Below, piece by piece: positions 63,238-64,000 of a stretch of 64,000 bases of DNA. This stretch comes from Falsihalocynthiibacter halioticoli (GTDB lineage Bacteria; Pseudomonadota; Alphaproteobacteria; Rhodobacterales; Rhodobacteraceae). The stretch lies in contig NZ_JAOYFC010000002.1 of assembly GCF_025802015.1 (NCBI RefSeq), forward strand, positions 310,001-374,000, written 5' to 3'. The first letter of the stretch is position 1. Every line of letters starts with the position of its first letter. The notes beneath the pieces are model-generated. The model saw only the letters and a list, made by a program, of their open reading frames with translations. It searched no databases and was not told where the DNA came from. The position numbers and the translations under genes are program-made.

Positions 63238-64000
63238 GTGACGAAGAAAATAGGCATTGGCGTCATAGGATGTGGCAACATTTCCGACGCCTATCTCAAG
63301 GCCGCGCCGCAGTTTGGTGTCTTGAACATGGTGGCCTGCGCCGACATCAATCTTTCTGTTGCCGAAGAAAAAGCCGCAACCTATGGCATCGAGGCTTTGA
63401 GCGTTGAGGCTTTACTCGCGGACGATCGCATTGACATTGTTCTAAATCTGACAACGCCTCAATTCCATGTTGAGGTGGGCAAGAAAGCTCTGAACGCGGG
63501 CAAACATGTATATTCCGAGAAGCCGCTCGCGGTGACGATGAAGGAAGCGATGGAGCTTGTTGATCTAGCGCGGGAAACCGGCCTTCGTGTCGGCTGCGCA
63601 CCAGACACGTTTTTTGGCGGTTCACACCAAACCGCGCGTAAACTTCTGGATGCGGGCGAGATCGGCGCGATTAATGCCGGCAGTGCTTACATGATGGTAC
63701 CAGGGCACGAAAGCTGGCACCCGAACCCAGATTTTTATTACAAAGCTGGCGGCGGCCCACTGCTGGATATGGGCCCTTACTATATCACCGCCCTGATCAA
63801 CATGATCGGCCCCGTGTCCTCTGTTCTCGGAGCGGCAACACGTTCCTATGAAAAGCGCGAAATCGGTTCAGGTGAGCGTGAGGGCGAGAGTTTCGACGTT
63901 GAAATCGACACACATATCTCCGGCATCATGACCTTTGTCAGCGGCGCGCAGGTTACGATCACGACAAGTTTCGATGTTCACAAGCACGAACACAACCATA
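63238..64000 (+). CDS. Gfo/Idh/MocA family oxidoreductase (partial, cut by window end)
   Basis: The frame starts at GTG 63238 with GGGAGG 6 nt upstream and runs off the window after 254 codons. IGVIGCGNISDAYL is the Rossmann NAD(P) loop, followed by the EKPLAVTMKEA motif (catalytic Lys), and GGGPLLDMGPYYI begins the substrate domain. The family oxidises or epimerises sugars and inositols. It may supply a sugar for the glycan genes upstream, or begin a catabolic operon beyond the window. Confidence 0.88.
   Translation, partial: MTKKIGIGVIGCGNISDAYLKAAPQFGVLNMVACADINLSVAEEKAATYGIEALSVEALLADDRIDIVLNLTTPQFHVEVGKKALNAGKHVYSEKPLAVTMKEAMELVDLARETGLRVGCAPDTFFGGSHQTARKLLDAGEIGAINAGSAYMMVPGHESWHPNPDFYYKAGGGPLLDMGPYYITALINMIGPVSSVLGAATRSYEKREIGSGEREGESFDVEIDTHISGIMTFVSGAQVTITTSFDVHKHEHNH

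Overview
The window comes from the chromosome of a marine-type alphaproteobacterium of the order Rhodobacterales (Roseobacter group or a close relative). The pointers are gene order and family content: an intact dcw division/cell-wall cluster carrying a DUF2484 gene between murC and murB; bolA, a J-domain gene and cobS-cobT in a row; single-polypeptide pyruvate carboxylase; malate synthase G; and a DUF1127 small-protein gene followed by CCTCCTCCC-loop RNAs, an arrangement described in Rhodobacter. No species call is possible from sequence reading alone.

Layout. 1-7.3 kb: a class I amidotransferase, malate synthase G (minus), aminopeptidase N and an SDR (plus), and a lytic-transglycosylase-like lipoprotein. 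7.5-19.1 kb: gatB, a DUF4177 protein, bolA, a J-domain protein, cobS-cobT, an aminopeptidase P fused in frame to DUF427, a CLC chloride channel and an FAD-linked D-lactate/glycolate-type dehydrogenase. 19.1-42.4 kb: one unbroken minus-strand block. In transcription order it reads mraZ-rsmH-ftsL-ftsI-murE-murF-mraY-murD-ftsW-murG-murC-DUF2484-murB-ddl-ftsQ-ftsA-ftsZ (terminator)-lpxC-bamD-recN. It supplies nearly the whole route from UDP-MurNAc to lipid II, the divisome core, the committed lipid A step and one outer-membrane assembly lipoprotein. 42.4-43.0 kb: a long non-coding leader with MraZ-box-like TGGGA repeats and strong hairpins. 43.0-51.1 kb: mrp, the DUF1127 gene with its small-RNA array, uvrD and pyc. 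51.1-54.1 kb: a possible 51-residue protein, tRNA-Gly(GCC), and a FadR-type regulator beside an aldehyde dehydrogenase with a matching operator. 54.2-58.2 kb: rhomboid protease, a membrane protein, a winged-helix protein and an eight-heme cytochrome. 58.4-64 kb: an accessory surface-glycan-type island (hydrolase-glycosyltransferase fusion, sulfotransferase-like protein, DXD glycosyltransferase, methyltransferase, and a Gfo/Idh/MocA dehydrogenase cut by the window end).

The most interesting system is at 44.3-44.9 kb. A 71-codon DUF1127 protein gene is followed within 300 bp by seven copies of CCTCCTCCC, each sitting in the loop of its own hairpin and ending in a two-way terminator shared with uvrD. 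It matches the CcaF1/CcsR system known from Rhodobacter sphaeroides in principle, but it has its own architecture: two complete two-hairpin units flanking three single-hairpin units and one motif-less hairpin. Other points for a second look are the PepP-DUF427 fusion with an internal ribosome binding site and GTG, the MraZ-box clusters with a structured mraZ leader, a palindromic operator in front of the aldehyde dehydrogenase, and repeated motifs at integral helical spacing between glcB and pepN.
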